A stretch of DNA of 7,955 nucleotides from Chloroflexota bacterium (GTDB lineage: Bacteria > Chloroflexota > Dehalococcoidia > SZUA-161 > SpSt-899), in the NCBI GenBank assembly GCA_018725455.1, contig QLUN01000032.1, forward strand, positions 1 through 7,955. Reading direction: 5' to 3'. Below are positions 6,814 through 7,955 of this stretch, one piece after another. The position numbers and the translations under genes are program-made. The notes under the pieces are model-generated. The model worked only from the letters and a program-made list of their open reading frames with translations, had not been told where the DNA came from and ran no database searches. Each line of letters begins with the position of its first letter. The first letter of the stretch is position 1.

Positions 6814-7103
6814 ATGACAAGCAGCTATACAGGTTGACCCTAGCCATGGAAAGATAAACTGGTTACCTATCTCCCTTAAACGATGAGCTTCATTTCGATG
6901 AGGGACATCATCATTATGAGGTGAAGGCATCCAGTGAGCATCACCACATGGTATGTCTCAGTTGTGGCAAGGTTATTGAATTTCATCAACGCCTGTCTCG
7001 TTACATAAAGAGAAATGTTGCTGAGGCCAAAGACTTTGATATTGCTGAGACCGAGATCCGCGTAAGCGGCTATTGCGCAGAGTGTCACCGGGGCAAGAGA
7101 TAA
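6814..7103 (+). pseudogene. Fur-family metalloregulator remnant (C-terminal domain, DNA-binding part lost)
   Basis: The frame ending at TAA 7101-7103 reads LNDELHFDEGHHHYEV, EHHHMVCLSCGKVIEF and GYCAECHRGKR. This is the Fur/PerR/Zur dimerisation domain with its His-rich metal sites and the two CxxC pairs of the structural zinc. The winged-helix DNA-binding domain (about 75 residues) is missing: only 78-100 bases separate the NifK-like stop from this domain. GAGAGGGAGA at 6800-6809 and ATG 6814 look like the original start, but the frame stops after MTSSYTG. Further along that same frame the codons read KDKLVTYLP (6850-6876), which would continue into PLNDELHFD of the other frame after a one-base shift. 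This points to an internal deletion plus a frameshift in a former fur-like gene. A short product from GTG 6921 (60 aa) could be made but would not bind DNA. An assembly error is possible. Confidence 0.75.
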
Positions 7104-7169
7104 TGTTTTGAAGGCGTATTGCAAATGATAAGTATATTTAATAACGATTTAGTGGGGAGGTGAATAAGG

Positions 7170-7370
7170 GTGACCCTCTGGCAGAAAATATGGAATACCC
7201 TTGGCTTTGGCAGATGCAGATGCGGTAGCGTCTGTCATGGGGAAGGGAGGCACATAGAGAGTAGTGCCCTTAAAAAGGTGAGCATTGTCGGCAGCCCGAA
7301 CGTAGGGAAAAGAGAATGTGAAGCGCCTAAATCCAACCCTTCCAACAAAACATATTATACGAGGAGGTAA
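7170..7370 (+). pseudogene. feoB: FeoB N-terminal fragment (ferrous iron transporter, truncated at the G1 motif)
   Basis: GTG 7170 has a good ribosome site (GGGGAGGTGA, 7154-7163) and gives 66 residues. An N-terminal Cys-rich segment (CRCGSVCHGEG, residues 16-26) precedes ALKKVSIVGSPNVGK (33-47), which is the FeoB-type start of the G domain with its P-loop. The required Ser/Thr after the Lys is replaced by Arg, and the rest (RECEAPKSNPSNKTYYTRR) does not resemble a GTPase. Intact FeoB is about 600-800 residues with a membrane domain, so this cannot transport iron. The tail may be the retained 3' end of the old gene after an internal deletion, or unrelated sequence; I cannot tell. Its stop lies in the ribosome site of the following DUF5679 gene. 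Another TRAFAC GTPase is possible, but the neighbouring Fur and FeoA remnants favour FeoB. Confidence 0.6.
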
Positions 7371-7375
7371 TGTCA

Positions 7376-7516
7376 ATGGAAGCATATTGCTTTAAGTGCC
7401 GGACCAAGAATGAGATAAAGAACCCCGAGCGGGTTACCCTGAAGAATGGGAAGCCGGCGACACAGGGTGTTTGCCCAACATGCGGCACTAAGATGTTTAG
7501 ACTAGGGAAGAGCTGA
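7376..7516 (+). CDS. Small zinc-ribbon protein, DUF5679 family (46 aa)
   Basis: ATG 7376 follows a strong ribosome site (GAGGAGGT, 7361-7368) and opens a 46-residue frame ending in TGA 7514-7516. The product starts MEAYCFKCRTKNEIKNPE and ends with VCPTCGTKMFRLGKS. It has two CxxC pairs (C5/C8 and C33/C36) separated by a basic linker with a VTLKNGKPA segment, which matches DUF5679 proteins as I know them. These small zinc-ribbon proteins are often near iron or DNA-related genes and have no settled function. Unlike its neighbours the gene looks complete, with both knuckles and a normal length, so it appears to be under selection or recently intact. It was probably co-transcribed with the former feo genes. 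Confidence 0.8.
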   Translation: MEAYCFKCRTKNEIKNPERVTLKNGKPATQGVCPTCGTKMFRLGKS

Positions 7517-7583
7517 TTGGGCAGACCTCAGTAAAAATAACAGATGAGCTTTATTTGATATAGCGAAGCCGGGATAGGTGCTA

Positions 7584-7778
7584 ATGGTGTTAACTCAACT
7601 TAGAATTGGTGAGACAGCCAGAATTATGGCAATTGAGGTAGGATGGGGCTTAAGACAGAAGCTGTTTCTGAGTAGCTGTGGTGGGGAATGCGGAGGCTGT
7701 GGCAGCCATGTCGACACGCATACCATAGAACCGAGCACAAAGAATGAAGGCCATGAAAGTAAGGAGGTGATGACATAG
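7584..7778 (+). pseudogene. feoA: FeoA N-terminal fragment joined to a Cys/Gly-rich tail
   Basis: ATG 7584 is placed five bases after GGGATAGG; a GTG six bases earlier is in frame. The first 27 residues, MVLTQLRIGETARIMAIEVG then WGLRQKL, match the start of the FeoA SH3-like domain (LxxLxxGexaxVxxIxgg..LrxKL). The family then needs about 45 more residues with the glycine-rich turn and the final strands, and these are absent. Instead the frame continues as FLSSCGGECGGCGSHVD and a hydrophilic tail ending KEVMT at TAG 7776-7778. The CGGECGGCG cluster could bind metal, but I do not recognise the tail. The likely history is a deletion fusing feoA to the end of another gene. A new small Cys-rich protein cannot be excluded, since the frame is open and has a ribosome site. 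Confidence 0.55.
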
Positions 7779-7955
7779 GAAAATAAAAGCACCAGAGCAC
7801 TCAGCACATACTCACTCCGAGTGTAGATTTTGCAGCCCACTCCCGGATTGAGAACCAGATACCCACACTCTTCGTATAGAGCGTCCAACCTTGCTTTGGC
7901 TCTGGCGGAGCAGAGGCAGTTAAGCGGAAGGTTAGGGAATGATTTAGAGAAGCTG
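7779..7955. other. Right-edge stretch with no assignable gene
   Basis: The strong ribosome-site sequence AAGGAGGTGAT at 7761-7771 ends just before this stretch but leads into no open frame: the next codons reach a stop at once. On the minus strand a frame is open from the window edge to about 7790 and reads, in part, ARAKARLDALYEECGYLVLN and GVGCKIYTRSE. It then runs antisense through the FeoA fragment. On the + strand a frame from about 7826 to the edge reads LALALAEQRQLSGRLGNDLEKL. Either might be the end of a neighbouring gene; I recognise neither. No tRNA, repeat or clear terminator is visible here. Confidence 0.3.

Noticed and set aside
7121..7146. A/T-rich Fur-box-like sequence (ATGATAAGTATATTTAATAA) before the FeoB fragment
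   Set aside because: The two halves do not form a good inverted repeat on inspection; A/T richness alone is not enough.
7595..7888. 97-aa minus-strand frame overlapping the FeoA fragment
   Set aside because: The part over the FeoA fragment is antisense shadow. The part right of 7790 could be real but cannot be judged because it runs off the window.

Overview
The window reads like a stretch of an anaerobic bacterial genome. Strong GGAGGTGAT-type ribosome sites, a DUF5679 zinc-ribbon protein, a DUF2325 protein and ferrous-iron (Feo) gene remnants would fit Chloroflexota/Dehalococcoidia-like or clostridial anaerobes. That placement is an inference from protein style, not from a marker gene.

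Layout, all on the + strand: (1) the 3' end of a DUF2325 gene (1-224). (2) A 162-base spacer with a 19-bp imperfect direct repeat, each copy being a ribosome-site-like run followed by ATG-TAA. (3) A FecBCD/BtuFCD-type metal-chelate ABC importer: lipoprotein binding protein (387-1487), permease (1645-2673) and ATPase (2670-3503). A 157-base gap with a large stem-loop and a 6-codon coupled leader separates binding protein from permease. (4) A complete nitrogenase-like reductase set: NifH-like ATPase (3500-4258), NifD-like subunit (4255-5565) and NifK-like subunit (5578-6792). The permease, ATPase, NifH-like and NifD-like genes are chained by three ATGA overlaps. (5) A decayed iron-homeostasis region (6793-7778): a Fur-family gene without most of its DNA-binding domain, a FeoB fragment ending at the first GTPase motif, an intact 46-aa DUF5679 protein, and a FeoA N-terminus joined to an unrelated Cys-rich tail. 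(6) 177 bases at the right edge with no gene I can name.

The main point of interest is the six-gene transporter plus nitrogenase-like unit. The NifH-like protein keeps the P-loop and both [4Fe-4S] cysteines, so it should be a working ATP-dependent electron donor. By hand alignment the NifD-like subunit lacks the FeMo-cofactor Cys and His ligands, and the NifK-like subunit lacks its third P-cluster cysteine. No nifB, nifE or nifN is present. It is therefore probably not a nitrogen-fixing enzyme. Its organisation recalls the tetrapyrrole-reducing relatives (BchLNB, CfbCD), but with an importer built in. The working idea is that the importer brings in a metal chelate, corrinoid, heme or other tetrapyrrole and the reductase acts on it, or that it imports a metal or cofactor the reductase needs. 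The substrate cannot be read from the sequence.
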